In this document: positions 43,401 to 50,264 of the stretch, one piece after another
Layout of the letters: each line of letters begins with the position of its first letter
How positions within the stretch are numbered: position 1 is the first letter of the stretch
Assembly: GCA_942493375.1 (NCBI GenBank)
Contig: OW818698.1
Coordinates: 7,626,001-7,690,000, forward strand
Reading direction: 5' to 3'
Source of the DNA: G942493375 sp942493375
Lineage (GTDB): Bacteria; Armatimonadota; UBA5829
Length of the DNA: 64,000 nt
The notes under the pieces: model-generated
Told to the model about the DNA's origin: nothing
The model's database searches: none
What the model saw: only the letters and a program-made list of their open reading frames with translations
Program-made: the position numbers and the translations under genes

Positions 43401-43431
43401 ATATTATTGCCCAAAATGTATAACGAAACAC
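40420..43431 (-). CDS. Large secreted DUF4838-type protein with inserted LamG domain and C-terminal CBM9-like domain
   Basis: 1003 residues with a signal peptide (about 1-24). Residues 35-130 resemble the small N-terminal domain of GH67/DUF4838 proteins (SAAFAVEELQYHIRKITG, NRILVGDSAAT). Residues about 135-320 are a LamG/concanavalin-like domain (GRAIKFDGVTSYLGVSD, GTLEAWIW, GWHHIMATHSQSSGKLELFVDG, GIIDEVRVS). The DUF4838 core resumes at AVYEFLERFCGVDWCAPGEIG and runs to about 660. The end (about 850-1003) resembles a CBM9-type domain (DGRFLYVELQE, DDWELFFAQ). Probably acts on, or binds, external polysaccharide; no catalytic residues could be assigned. GTG start with AGGGGG 7 bases ahead. The gene stands alone between rsmI (convergent) and serC. 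Confidence 0.82.
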   Translation of the reverse strand: MFRYTFWAIICFLMISGVLVTGFAATKPANQFTLVNKGKPNATIVISRHQSKSAAFAVEELQYHIRKITGIVLPVIFDNQKVAGNRILVGDSAATKKLKLGKPLASQEYTVRFLPKTIVLLGKDDTSGTKMDDLIPRVKGKFGRAIKFDGVTSYLGVSDPGFTDDEGTLEAWIWMPAKQSEKDGTILRMDGGSPWTYHIVQRQMNTNVIDYRIYDGTNGSGISSSPLTEGWHHIMATHSQSSGKLELFVDGVSQGTSPMKKTACAGATLYIGGLPGNGQGAVNTAGNAFAGIIDEVRVSTVVRTVTPGGPTATYKMDSNTALLFHLDEDSGRPAKFTGTPDSAMAPDYFTEKGTMDAVYEFLERFCGVDWCAPGEIGLICPKTSTLVVKGSDIRRKPAFRYRWMTPSGLYTISGKDRFPDNEATLWKYRMRIGGEPFWACHSYGGYYDRFLKTNPDWFAQGYSGEPPQMCYTNQGFIDQTIKDAREYFDTGKSYPGASISGPNFGLVPQDNGSWCQCPSCQAKMTESDKDNPQFSNGKRSNYLFEYVNKVAVETRKTNPKQWISALAYADYAYYPDKVKLEPNVSVMMCLHTRNWWCPSMEKNDMKVFNQWTSNEAGKRPLYVWLYYCFPALNANGDGYALFPGFFVHQMAKQTRMYHKAGIRGIFLEHSSEFNQSYLGDQLELYVQWRLADNPNQDLEKLIDKFFNGYYGKAAKPMKEMYLNIEKTFTSPSTYPESIQTSPAHQHQTRQLTYECEATPERIAKYQKLIEQAKELAGNEKEIERIDLFDKALIQPIVDGIEKYKLYKLQLKASLPKVVVPKISVETPGDIKVVDWSKALDLGKWSTVGGDQSDRQISSRIAHDGRFLYVELQEKLDTSKLVVSGQVWGGDDWELFFAQKRESPYRQFVVDPNGKFETIAYGEGTAEWISGATVVSDTSTGNVWSVRTAIPLVSLLPRTLAVGDTFYANLYRATSGSSGLMAWSPNMKGSFHELSRMGEFTLGE

Positions 43432-43490
43432 TGTGTTGCCCCCTGCACGTGGACGATTGAGGATAGCATAAGAGGATTATAGAAATCATC

Positions 43491-43526
43491 TGAACGCAGT
43501 GAAAAACAGATTCTTCACTGCGTTCA
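43491..43526. repeat. Perfect 13-bp inverted repeat of the TGAACGCAGTGAA type
   Basis: TGAACGCAGTGAA (43491-43503) and TTCACTGCGTTCA (43514-43526) flank a 10-base loop. A further partial copy (CCGTTCAGAATGA-like) follows at 43539. In the gap downstream of serC. Confidence 0.7.
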
Positions 43527-43560
43527 GAATGACAATACCCGTTCAGAATGAAAGCATCTA

Positions 43561-44640
43561 TTAGCCGTTAGCGGCTTCAAATGCTTTCATGAAGTCGACT
43601 AGCGCCTGCACGGATTCGGTGGGTACTGCATTGTATATGCTGGCACGGATTCCACCGACTGATCTATGCCCCTTGAGCCCAATAAAGCCAGCTTTCTTGC
43701 CTTCAGCTACAAACTGTTCTTCAAGAGCTTCGTTGGGCAAGCGCCATACGATATTCATAATCGATCTGCTGTCTTTTTCAGCGACTTTTGTATAGAAATC
43801 ACTTGAATCCAGCGTGTCATAAATAAGCGCTGCTTTAGCTTCGTTGATCTTCTGGATAGCAGGAATACCACCGAGTGACATCAACCAGTCAGTTACCAGC
43901 TTCAGGACATAAATTCCCCATGTATTTGGAGTATTATACAAACTGCCTTCATCTGCGTGAGTCTTATATCGCAGGAATACCGGCACTGAGTCGGGTGTCC
44001 TCTCAATAAGCTCCTTACGCATAATAACCAACGCAAGTCCGCTTGGTCCCAGGTTTTTCTGCGCTCCACCATAAATCATTCCAAAATCACTGACGTTAAC
44101 AACTCTGGACATGTATTCGCTGGACATATCTGCAATCAACGGTGCTGCTGTTTTGGGGAACTCGGCAAAGCGTATTCCACCAATCGTTTCATTGGAACAA
44201 ATATGCACATATTCTGCATCCGGAGATAGGACAAGTTCAGATGGCTTTGGAGCACGAATAAACGATTCAGCTTTTCCGTCCCACGATACATTGGTTGCAC
44301 CTGATATCTTGGCTTCTTTCAAAGCTTTGGATGCCCAGCTGCCAGTGTTTACAAAGTCAGCGACTTTACCTTCGCGTCGGAGGTTCATCGGAATCATAGC
44401 AAACTGCAGGCTGGCGCCTCCCTGAAGAAACATCACGGAATAATCATCCGGAATACCCATTAGATTGCGAATATTAGACTCGGCTGCGTCTATTACTGAG
44501 GCGAAATCCTTGGAGCGATGTGAAAGCTCCATAACGGACATGCCTGAACTCCCGAACTCCAGCATTTCAGCTTGGGCTTTTTCTAGCACAGGCAACGGCA
44601 GCGCTGCTGGACCGGCATTAAAGTTGTGGACTCTGGACAT
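43561..44640 (-). CDS. serC: Phosphoserine aminotransferase
   Basis: PLP aminotransferase of the serine pathway that also serves pyridoxine synthesis. 359 residues from the ATG at 44640, which follows AAGGAG by 7 bases. HNFNAGPAALPLPVLE at the start, FLQGGASLQFAMIPMNL, the PLP lysine in YGGAQKNLGPSGLALVI, and the C-terminal GHRSVGGIRASIYNAVP are all diagnostic. No serA or serB is adjacent. An 11-bp palindrome lies 29-56 bases upstream of the start. Confidence 0.96.
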   Translation of the reverse strand: MSRVHNFNAGPAALPLPVLEKAQAEMLEFGSSGMSVMELSHRSKDFASVIDAAESNIRNLMGIPDDYSVMFLQGGASLQFAMIPMNLRREGKVADFVNTGSWASKALKEAKISGATNVSWDGKAESFIRAPKPSELVLSPDAEYVHICSNETIGGIRFAEFPKTAAPLIADMSSEYMSRVVNVSDFGMIYGGAQKNLGPSGLALVIMRKELIERTPDSVPVFLRYKTHADEGSLYNTPNTWGIYVLKLVTDWLMSLGGIPAIQKINEAKAALIYDTLDSSDFYTKVAEKDSRSIMNIVWRLPNEALEEQFVAEGKKAGFIGLKGHRSVGGIRASIYNAVPTESVQALVDFMKAFEAANG

Positions 44641-44668
44641 AGCTCTCTCCTTGTAATTCATGAGTTAA

Positions 44669-44696
44669 AGACACGGTATTATAACATACCGTGTCT
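44669..44696 (-). promoter_or_regulatory. Perfect 11-bp palindrome upstream of serC
   Basis: AGACACGGTAT and ATACCGTGTCT (44669-44679, 44686-44696) with a 6-base loop. On the minus strand TATAAT overlaps the loop and TTTAA follows the stem. It may be a terminator for pilT or an operator over the serC promoter. Confidence 0.45.
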
Positions 44697-44752
44697 ATGC
44701 ATACCCTACTCCATCTCCCAAACAAGGGCAGGTGCAGTAGAAAAGTTATATA

Positions 44753-44782
44753 CAATCACTGTCATATGCTGACAATAGTGAT
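44753..44782 (-). terminator. Imperfect hairpin directly after the second pilT
   Basis: On the minus strand AATCAC-TAT-TGTCA pairs with TGACA-GTGATT, starting one base after the stop codon, and ACTTTTCT follows about ten bases later. Plausible but weak terminator. Confidence 0.4.
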
Positions 44783-45934
44783 TTATCTTCGCGGCGGATG
44801 TGCGCCTCTCTGCTGCTGTTGCTGCTGGTGGTGTGCATTTTGACCACGTCCTGATCCAGGTTCTTCTCCAACGGTGCGCTCTCCAATTTTCTCTTTTACA
44901 TCTTCGATATCCTGTGCAAGCCTGAACAGCTCAGATCTCTCGATAAGATCTCTCTTATACAGGTCAACGAGCGACATATCGAGTGTTCTCATACCGATCT
45001 GTGTGCCGGTCTGGATTGATGAGGTTATACTGGCAGTTTTTCTATCACGAATATTGGCGGCAATAGCTGTAGTATTCATCATAATCTCGAAAGCAGCAAC
45101 TCTACCCTTACCACCTTTTTTAGGGACAAGGATCTGAGAGACAACAGCTTTAAGGTTACCTGCCAACTGTGTCCTGATCTGCTCCTGCTGGTTAACCGGG
45201 AAAACGTCGACAATTCGGTCAACAGTTCTCGCAGCACCTGTAGTATGCAATGTGGAGAAAACAAGGTGACCAGTTTCAGCTGCACGGACAGCAGCTTCAA
45301 TGGTGCTCAAGTCTCTCATTTCTCCAACAAGAATAATATCAGGGTCCTGGCGCATAGCCTTAATAACACCGGTATCAAAAGTATGAACGTCTACGCCAAC
45401 TTCTCTCTGGCTGACACTCGACTTTTTGTGATCGTGATAATATTCGATTGGGTCCTCAACAGTAACAATGTTGCAGTCTCTGTTTACGTTGATGAAGTCG
45501 ATCATTGTAGCCAGGGTCGTGGTCTTTCCACTACCAGTAGGCCCTACAACAAGAATCAGTCCTCGCGGTTCATAGCAGAGCTGTTTGATGTGGTCGCTGA
45601 GTCCAATCTGTTCAAAAGAAAGAAGTCTGTTAGGTATCTGTCTCAGAACAAGAGCAATACTATGTTTCTGGTAGTAGGTAGCAACTCTGAAGCGCGCCTT
45701 AGTTCCGTATGCAAAACCGAAGTCAGCGCCCATTTCCTGTTGAAGCTCATTCCAGCTTCGTTCCGGGATGATCTGCTTACAGAGGTCCATAGTGATCTCA
45801 GGTGTCAAGACATCATAACCAGGAACATTAACCAGTCTCCCGTGAAGTCTGACTGTCGGCGGTTCACCAACAACAAGGTGGAGGTCAGATGCATCCTCTG
45901 TTACAACAAATTCCATTAGATCAAGCATATTCAT
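44783..45934 (-). CDS. pilT: Type IV pilus retraction ATPase PilT, second copy
   Basis: 383 residues. ASDLHLVVGEPPTVRLHGRL, Walker A GPTGSGKTTTLA near residue 132, TVEDPIEYYHDHKKSSVSQREVG (Asp box), ILVGEMRDLSTIEAA (Walker B) and LVFSTLHTTGAARTVDRIVDVFP (His box). The last 28 residues are a Gly, Gln, His and Pro-rich tail with a run of six glutamines, absent from the copy at 36673. The ATG has AAGGAG before it. The two copies are clearly paralogous but divergent, so they may serve PilT and PilU-like roles. That is inference. Confidence 0.93.
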   Translation of the reverse strand: MNMLDLMEFVVTEDASDLHLVVGEPPTVRLHGRLVNVPGYDVLTPEITMDLCKQIIPERSWNELQQEMGADFGFAYGTKARFRVATYYQKHSIALVLRQIPNRLLSFEQIGLSDHIKQLCYEPRGLILVVGPTGSGKTTTLATMIDFINVNRDCNIVTVEDPIEYYHDHKKSSVSQREVGVDVHTFDTGVIKAMRQDPDIILVGEMRDLSTIEAAVRAAETGHLVFSTLHTTGAARTVDRIVDVFPVNQQEQIRTQLAGNLKAVVSQILVPKKGGKGRVAAFEIMMNTTAIAANIRDRKTASITSSIQTGTQIGMRTLDMSLVDLYKRDLIERSELFRLAQDIEDVKEKIGERTVGEEPGSGRGQNAHHQQQQQQRGAHPPRR

Positions 45935-46101
45935 ACTAGCGCAGTCTCCTTGAGAGTACTAAAATAGCCCACGGTAGGGTCTCGTGCTCAGTATTTTTTA
46001 CGATAACAATATAAAGCATTATGCAAGAACAAAGCAATTTCCTGCACATTTCCTCATTAATACCAGAATTGAGTAGATCCAAACTTTGAATTGTCCTGCA
46101 A

Positions 46102-46353
46102 TCAGTCAATTTTAACACTGGTAAGATGATAAAATCCGCATATATTACACTGATAGACACCTATCCGGCGTCCTGACTTATTTGTATTACGGGCAGCAAT
46201 TAATTCAGCTTCCTGAATGGAGTCATAAGTGCGTTTATCCGGACATTTAGCGAATTGATCGTTAAAATTCGAGTTCGATTGGCTGTAATCGCTTGCACCG
46301 TCTCTGGAGTCATTAGTATTACGCGACACATTTTTAAACTTACGTTTTCGCAC
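46102..46353 (-). CDS. Small zinc-ribbon-like protein
   Basis: 83 residues. The first 35 are basic and Asn/Ser rich. The rest has a Cys in AKCPDKRTY, then a helix (SIQEAELIAARN) and CNICGFYHLTS at the end. The pattern of an isolated Cys, a helix rich in Ala and Glu, then Y-x-C-x2-C-G-x2-H-L-T is seen in small proteins from phages, plasmids and many bacterial chromosomes, and probably binds zinc through Cys-Cys-Cys-His. Function unknown. GTG start after AGGT. It is divergent from the DNA methyltransferase gene across about 140 bp. Confidence 0.6.
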   Translation of the reverse strand: MRKRKFKNVSRNTNDSRDGASDYSQSNSNFNDQFAKCPDKRTYDSIQEAELIAARNTNKSGRRIGVYQCNICGFYHLTSVKID

Positions 46354-46492
46354 TGACTTACCTGAAATTATCCTGCATTCATTTTACAAAGCCTGTAATA
46401 GTATAACAGATATCGAAATCAAACTTGACTTAGGTGCGGATTGAATGATATCTATAGGTTGCGCAATTATCATTCAGGAGTTCCATCTCACA

Positions 46493-47296
46493 ATGACCGA
46501 CCCCCGCAATAAACTAAATGACTTAACCAACACCGAATGGATTGTTGAAACAAAAAGCGTCTGGTATTCCCGTCCACCACGAAGAGATCGACGTAAAATC
46601 AAACATCCTGCCACTTTCGCTGAAACCGATATCGAGAGACTCATCAGATTTTTCACAAAGGATGGCGAAAGAGTTCTGGATCCTTTCCTGGGAACAGGTT
46701 CGACATTGATAGCCTGTGCCCAATCAGGGAGAATCGGAACCGGAATCGAATTGATTAATGAGTGGGCTAATGTTTCTCGCTCAAGGTTATTGGATCTTCC
46801 TGAAGGAGTAATACAGACAGTTATTGAGGGAGATACTCGTCAGATGTTGCCTGAGCTGCCAGACGAATCGTTTGAGTTTGTTGTAACAAGTCCACCCTAT
46901 TGGATGATTCTGAATAAAGACAAAGATCACAAAGCAACAAAGGAACGCACGGGAAAAGGACTGGACACAAAATACAGCGACTCAGAAAATGACCTCGGCA
47001 ATGTGAAGTCTTATGATGAGTTTCTTGAGCAGATGCAGGTTATCTTTTGTGAATGCGGTAGACTGCTGGCTCCAAGACGATATATGTGCATAGTAGTCTC
47101 CGATTTCAGGCATAAATCAGATTTCGTGCCCTACCACCAGCATATATGTGGAGTTGTGGAAAAGTCTGGTTTCAGCCTGGAGGGGATAACAATATTGGCT
47201 CAGGACAGCAAAGGACTCTACCCTTACGGTATGCCATACGCATTCGTCTCAAACATACATCACCAGTATATTCTGGTGTTTAGAAAGAGGCCTTAA
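46493..47296 (+). CDS. Site-specific DNA methyltransferase (N4-cytosine or N6-adenine type)
   Basis: 267 residues of the N6_N4_Mtase fold. The SAM-binding motif DPFLGTGSTLIA is near residue 65 and the catalytic TSPPYW near residue 130. SAM motif before catalytic motif is the reverse of the common beta class, although the surrounding sequence is beta-like, so it looks circularly permuted. There is no attached target-recognition domain of any size and no restriction enzyme gene nearby. The SPPY form suits N4-cytosine or N6-adenine methylation. The ATG at 46493 follows AGGAG by 12 bases. It may be an orphan regulator or a remnant of a mobile element. Confidence 0.83.
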   Translation: MTDPRNKLNDLTNTEWIVETKSVWYSRPPRRDRRKIKHPATFAETDIERLIRFFTKDGERVLDPFLGTGSTLIACAQSGRIGTGIELINEWANVSRSRLLDLPEGVIQTVIEGDTRQMLPELPDESFEFVVTSPPYWMILNKDKDHKATKERTGKGLDTKYSDSENDLGNVKSYDEFLEQMQVIFCECGRLLAPRRYMCIVVSDFRHKSDFVPYHQHICGVVEKSGFSLEGITILAQDSKGLYPYGMPYAFVSNIHHQYILVFRKRP

Positions 47297-47314
47297 TATC
47301 CCACTGGTGTTCGG

Positions 47315-47956
47315 TTAAGAAGCAAACACAGCAGTGGAACACTCAAGTTTGCGCCTGATTCTACCAAGTGCATTGTCAACTGATTTGGCTTTGCATCCCA
47401 GATATTCAGCAATTTCGCAGTATGACTTACCTTTGTTGTGAAGCTTCAATACTTCCCATTCGAATGAAGAAAGAAGTGTCTGCAAAGAACTGTTCATCAG
47501 ATTTAGCCGTTCCTTCTGCAACAGTTGCTCTTCAGGGTCCATTTCTTTAGGAGCAGCCAGTATATCACCAAGGCTTACTTCCATATCTGATGTTTCTGCG
47601 CACTGATCAAGCGAAAGTGCCTCATTGAGAAAACATTGTTTTTTTCTGGTGGAACTCTTTATCGCAGTTATAACATGTCTTTCAATGCATATCTTGGCAA
47701 AAGACAAAAATGAAATACTTCTATGTGGAGAATAGTCTATAACCGCCTGCCAAAGTCCGATCATACCAACCTGCAGAAGGTCTTCCTGATCAGCACCCCG
47801 CACAAAGAAATGCCTCACTTTATTACGAACAACATTACGGTATTTGTATAATAAATACTCCATAGCATGGTTATTACCGCATTGCGCATCCGCAACGAGC
47901 GATGCATCAGAAGATCCACTGCAGTTTTCAAGTCTATTGAGCACACAAGATTCCAT
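47315..47956 (-). CDS. sigH: RNA polymerase sigma factor, SigH (Spo0H)-like
   Basis: 213 residues. Region 2: LVADAQCGNNHAMEYLLYKYRNVVRNKVRHFFVRGADQEDLLQVGMIGLWQAVIDY, with the SigH-like FVRGADQEDLLQ. Region 4: LSSFEWEVLKLHNKGKSYCEIAEYLGCKAKSVDNALGRIRRKL. The spacing and wording follow Bacillus SigH, the stationary-phase factor. No anti-sigma gene is adjacent. Good ribosome site GGAGAA before the ATG. A promoter with a palindrome overlapping its -10 lies about 150 bases upstream. Convergent with the methyltransferase gene. Confidence 0.88.
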   Translation of the reverse strand: MESCVLNRLENCSGSSDASLVADAQCGNNHAMEYLLYKYRNVVRNKVRHFFVRGADQEDLLQVGMIGLWQAVIDYSPHRSISFLSFAKICIERHVITAIKSSTRKKQCFLNEALSLDQCAETSDMEVSLGDILAAPKEMDPEEQLLQKERLNLMNSSLQTLLSSFEWEVLKLHNKGKSYCEIAEYLGCKAKSVDNALGRIRRKLECSTAVFAS

Positions 47957-48092
47957 TTCGGCAGTTCTCCGGTCAACTGATATCTTCTATTATCCCACCA
48001 CATATCAGCAGGACTATTTTCAATCCCAAGAAACGCCATTCACAAGAACAGCACATAAACAATTACCCAAATAGCAACTAATTCTTGAGTCC

Positions 48093-48133
48093 TACTACAA
48101 TCGTAGTATATCCCAGATATTTTAAAAAAACAA
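48093..48133 (-). promoter_or_regulatory. Predicted promoter of the SigH-like gene with overlapping palindrome
   Basis: Minus-strand TTGTTT (48133-48128), a 17-bp spacer and TATACT (48110-48105). The palindrome TACTAC-AATC-GTAGTA (48093-48108) overlaps the -10 and start point, as an operator would. The remaining leader to 47957 shows nothing definite. Confidence 0.45.
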
Positions 48134-48233
48134 CGGGTTATGTAGAAATATTGCTCGAATACTTACACATTTTCTATCAAGCAGTGTTAGTGACCTCCTG
48201 TAAAAAACTCGAATCCGACTAGCAAACACCAAA

Positions 48234-48264
48234 ATGCCCCGGAATTGTGGTAATCCCGGGGCAT
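48234..48264 (-). terminator. Intrinsic terminator of the LeuA-like/Cache gene
   Basis: ATGCCCCGG (48234-48242) pairs with CCGGGGCAT (48256-48264). On the minus strand the stem is followed by TTTTGG, 28 bases after the stop at 48293. Confidence 0.75.
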
Positions 48265-48292
48265 CTGATACGAGTTTTATATATGGATATTC

Positions 48293-50113
48293 TTAGGACA
48301 ATAACTCCTCATGCATACGAACTAATTCTTCGAATGCAAGGTCCACTCCAAGTATTCCAAGCAGTTCTCCCTCTGCATCGAATATCGGAGCTGATACTGT
48401 TACGCACAATATACCTGTGATCTTTGATTCGTAGAAGCGTGTGATATACACTTGCTGAGTTTCGACCGCTCGTTTGAACCAATCGCGATCCGTGTATATT
48501 TCATCAGGCTTGATTCTGCCATATTTTTCCTCATCCTGAGCCTGACAGACATTCTTTGTTATTCTGAATCCGTTCGGATCCACAACATACATGAACTTTA
48601 TGAAGCGATGCTTGTGAAGCTCTTCTGAGAGCACATGTTCAATCACTTCATGATCCATAGTTCTCAGCTCATGACTCTCTGCCAATTGTTCTACAAGCTT
48701 CTCACAAAGAGTGAATGCATGCTCTCTGAGTTTGTCATAATCGCTCTTGAAGTACTCGGGCAGACTCATTCTAGCTCGCATCAGCATTTCCTGATCGGAG
48801 ATCGAAGTGACTCGACCTGATACATACTGTTCGCGAACCCAGTCGTTGATTGTTTCTAATCCGGCATGCCTCTTGTCAACAGCAACCTCCGGACGCAGAC
48901 CGAGATATGCATTGACCCAGTGCGCAATTCCTGCCAACCCGGACTTGTCCGTAACATTGACGCGCGGGGGCCTGTTTAGAATCTTGCCGGTATCGAAGAT
49001 GTTATAAATCTCTTCATTTTTGAGCATACCATCTGCATGGATACCTGCGCTGGTTGTATTGAAGTTAGCGCCAACAAATGGATATCCTGGACTAAGCTCA
49101 ACTCCCAAATCTGAACGGAAATATTCCGCTAGCTCAGTGATAACAGTTGTATCAATGTCATCATTGCTCCCTTTTAGCGAGATGTAATCCATTATGGCGC
49201 CTTCAAGCGGTGGATTACCTGTTCTCTCGCCAAAACCAAGGATAGCACAGTTAGCTGCAGCACAACCGTACAACCAGGCAGTTGTGGCATTTACGAGCAC
49301 TTTATGGAAATCATTGTGACCGTGCCACTCAAGCCACTCGCTTGGAACACCACACTCTGTCCTCAATATGTGAATCATCTTAGGAATGCTCCTGGGCAGA
49401 CTTGCTTCTGCGTAAGGCACTCCGTAACCCATAGTGTCACATAGCCTTATTTTGACTGCCTTCCGAGCATCCTGGGCAATAGCCATAAAACGCTGTACTA
49501 ATGGCACTATGAAGCCGTAGAAATCTGCTCTTGTTATATCCTCAAGATGGCATCTTACAGACTCCAGTCCCGAATCCAATGCGGTAGAAACTAGATCACA
49601 GTATGTATCTGCAATCTGTTCCCTGGTTTTATTGAACTTCAAGAAAATATGATAGTCGGATGCCGATGTGAGAATACCAGTCTCTTTGAGACCCATATTC
49701 TTGACCAGTTCGAAATCTTTCTTGTTTGCTCTTATCCATCCAGTTACTTCAGGGAATCTATGCCCCAATTCCTGACACTTGACGACAGCTTCTTTGTCCT
49801 TGTCAGTGTAAAGGAAGAACTCTGAGACCCTTACAACCCCCCTTGGTCCACCAAGTCTGCTCAACATATCGAATATGCGGACTATCTGGTCAACTTTATA
49901 GGGTGGTCTCGACTGTTGGCCGTCACGGAATGTGGTATCCGTTATAAAGAAATCCGGCGCCGGGTTCATCGGTACACTCTGACCGTCAAAAACCAATCGC
50001 GGCACCTCACTGTAAGGGTAGATATCCCTTAACAGTTCGGGCTCTTCGACTTGGCGTATCGGGTATTCCGGTATGTCTCTCAGAAGTCCGGTCTGTGGGT
50101 CGCGTATAATCAT
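48293..50113 (-). CDS. LeuA/homocitrate synthase-like enzyme fused to C-terminal Cache (PDC)-type sensor domain
   Basis: 606 residues without membrane helices. The barrel has the DRE-TIM metallolyase motifs: ITDTTFRDGQQS near residue 58, WHGHNDFHKVLVNA near 265 and GFGERTGNPPLEGAI near 290. GIHADGMLKNEEIYNIFDTGKILNR, the second LeuA-type subdomain, follows. It therefore resembles 2-isopropylmalate, citramalate or homocitrate synthase. In place of the LeuA dimer domain, the last 110 residues look like a PDC/Cache sensor (FMYVVDPNGFRITKN, DRDWFKRAVE, CVTVSAPIFDAEGELLGILGVDL). The substrate is unknown. The ATG has AAGGAGAA before it. Single gene with its own terminator. Confidence 0.82.
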   Translation of the reverse strand: MIIRDPQTGLLRDIPEYPIRQVEEPELLRDIYPYSEVPRLVFDGQSVPMNPAPDFFITDTTFRDGQQSRPPYKVDQIVRIFDMLSRLGGPRGVVRVSEFFLYTDKDKEAVVKCQELGHRFPEVTGWIRANKKDFELVKNMGLKETGILTSASDYHIFLKFNKTREQIADTYCDLVSTALDSGLESVRCHLEDITRADFYGFIVPLVQRFMAIAQDARKAVKIRLCDTMGYGVPYAEASLPRSIPKMIHILRTECGVPSEWLEWHGHNDFHKVLVNATTAWLYGCAAANCAILGFGERTGNPPLEGAIMDYISLKGSNDDIDTTVITELAEYFRSDLGVELSPGYPFVGANFNTTSAGIHADGMLKNEEIYNIFDTGKILNRPPRVNVTDKSGLAGIAHWVNAYLGLRPEVAVDKRHAGLETINDWVREQYVSGRVTSISDQEMLMRARMSLPEYFKSDYDKLREHAFTLCEKLVEQLAESHELRTMDHEVIEHVLSEELHKHRFIKFMYVVDPNGFRITKNVCQAQDEEKYGRIKPDEIYTDRDWFKRAVETQQVYITRFYESKITGILCVTVSAPIFDAEGELLGILGVDLAFEELVRMHEELLS

Positions 50114-50222
50114 GCGCTGTTCTCCTTATCAATTACTTAGAATGAATTATACCAAAAAAGCACTAGTTAACGCACAATCCTGCCAGAATCATTATAAAAA
50201 CGGTATCTCGCAAGCATTTAAT

Positions 50223-50255
50223 GTCATTCTGAAAGAAGTGAAGAATCTACTTTTC
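50223..50255. repeat. GTCATTCTGAAAGAAGTGAA-type repeat unit
   Basis: GTCATTCTGAAAGAAGTGAA followed by GAATCTACTTTTC, in the gap between glnD (stop at 50265) and the LeuA-like gene. It is the same family as 18707, 43491 and 58893. Confidence 0.55.
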
Positions 50256-50264
50256 TATTCAGTA

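Noticed and set aside
46102..47296. Restriction-modification system
   Set aside because: Only a methyltransferase and a small zinc protein are present; no nuclease motif was found in the flanking genes.
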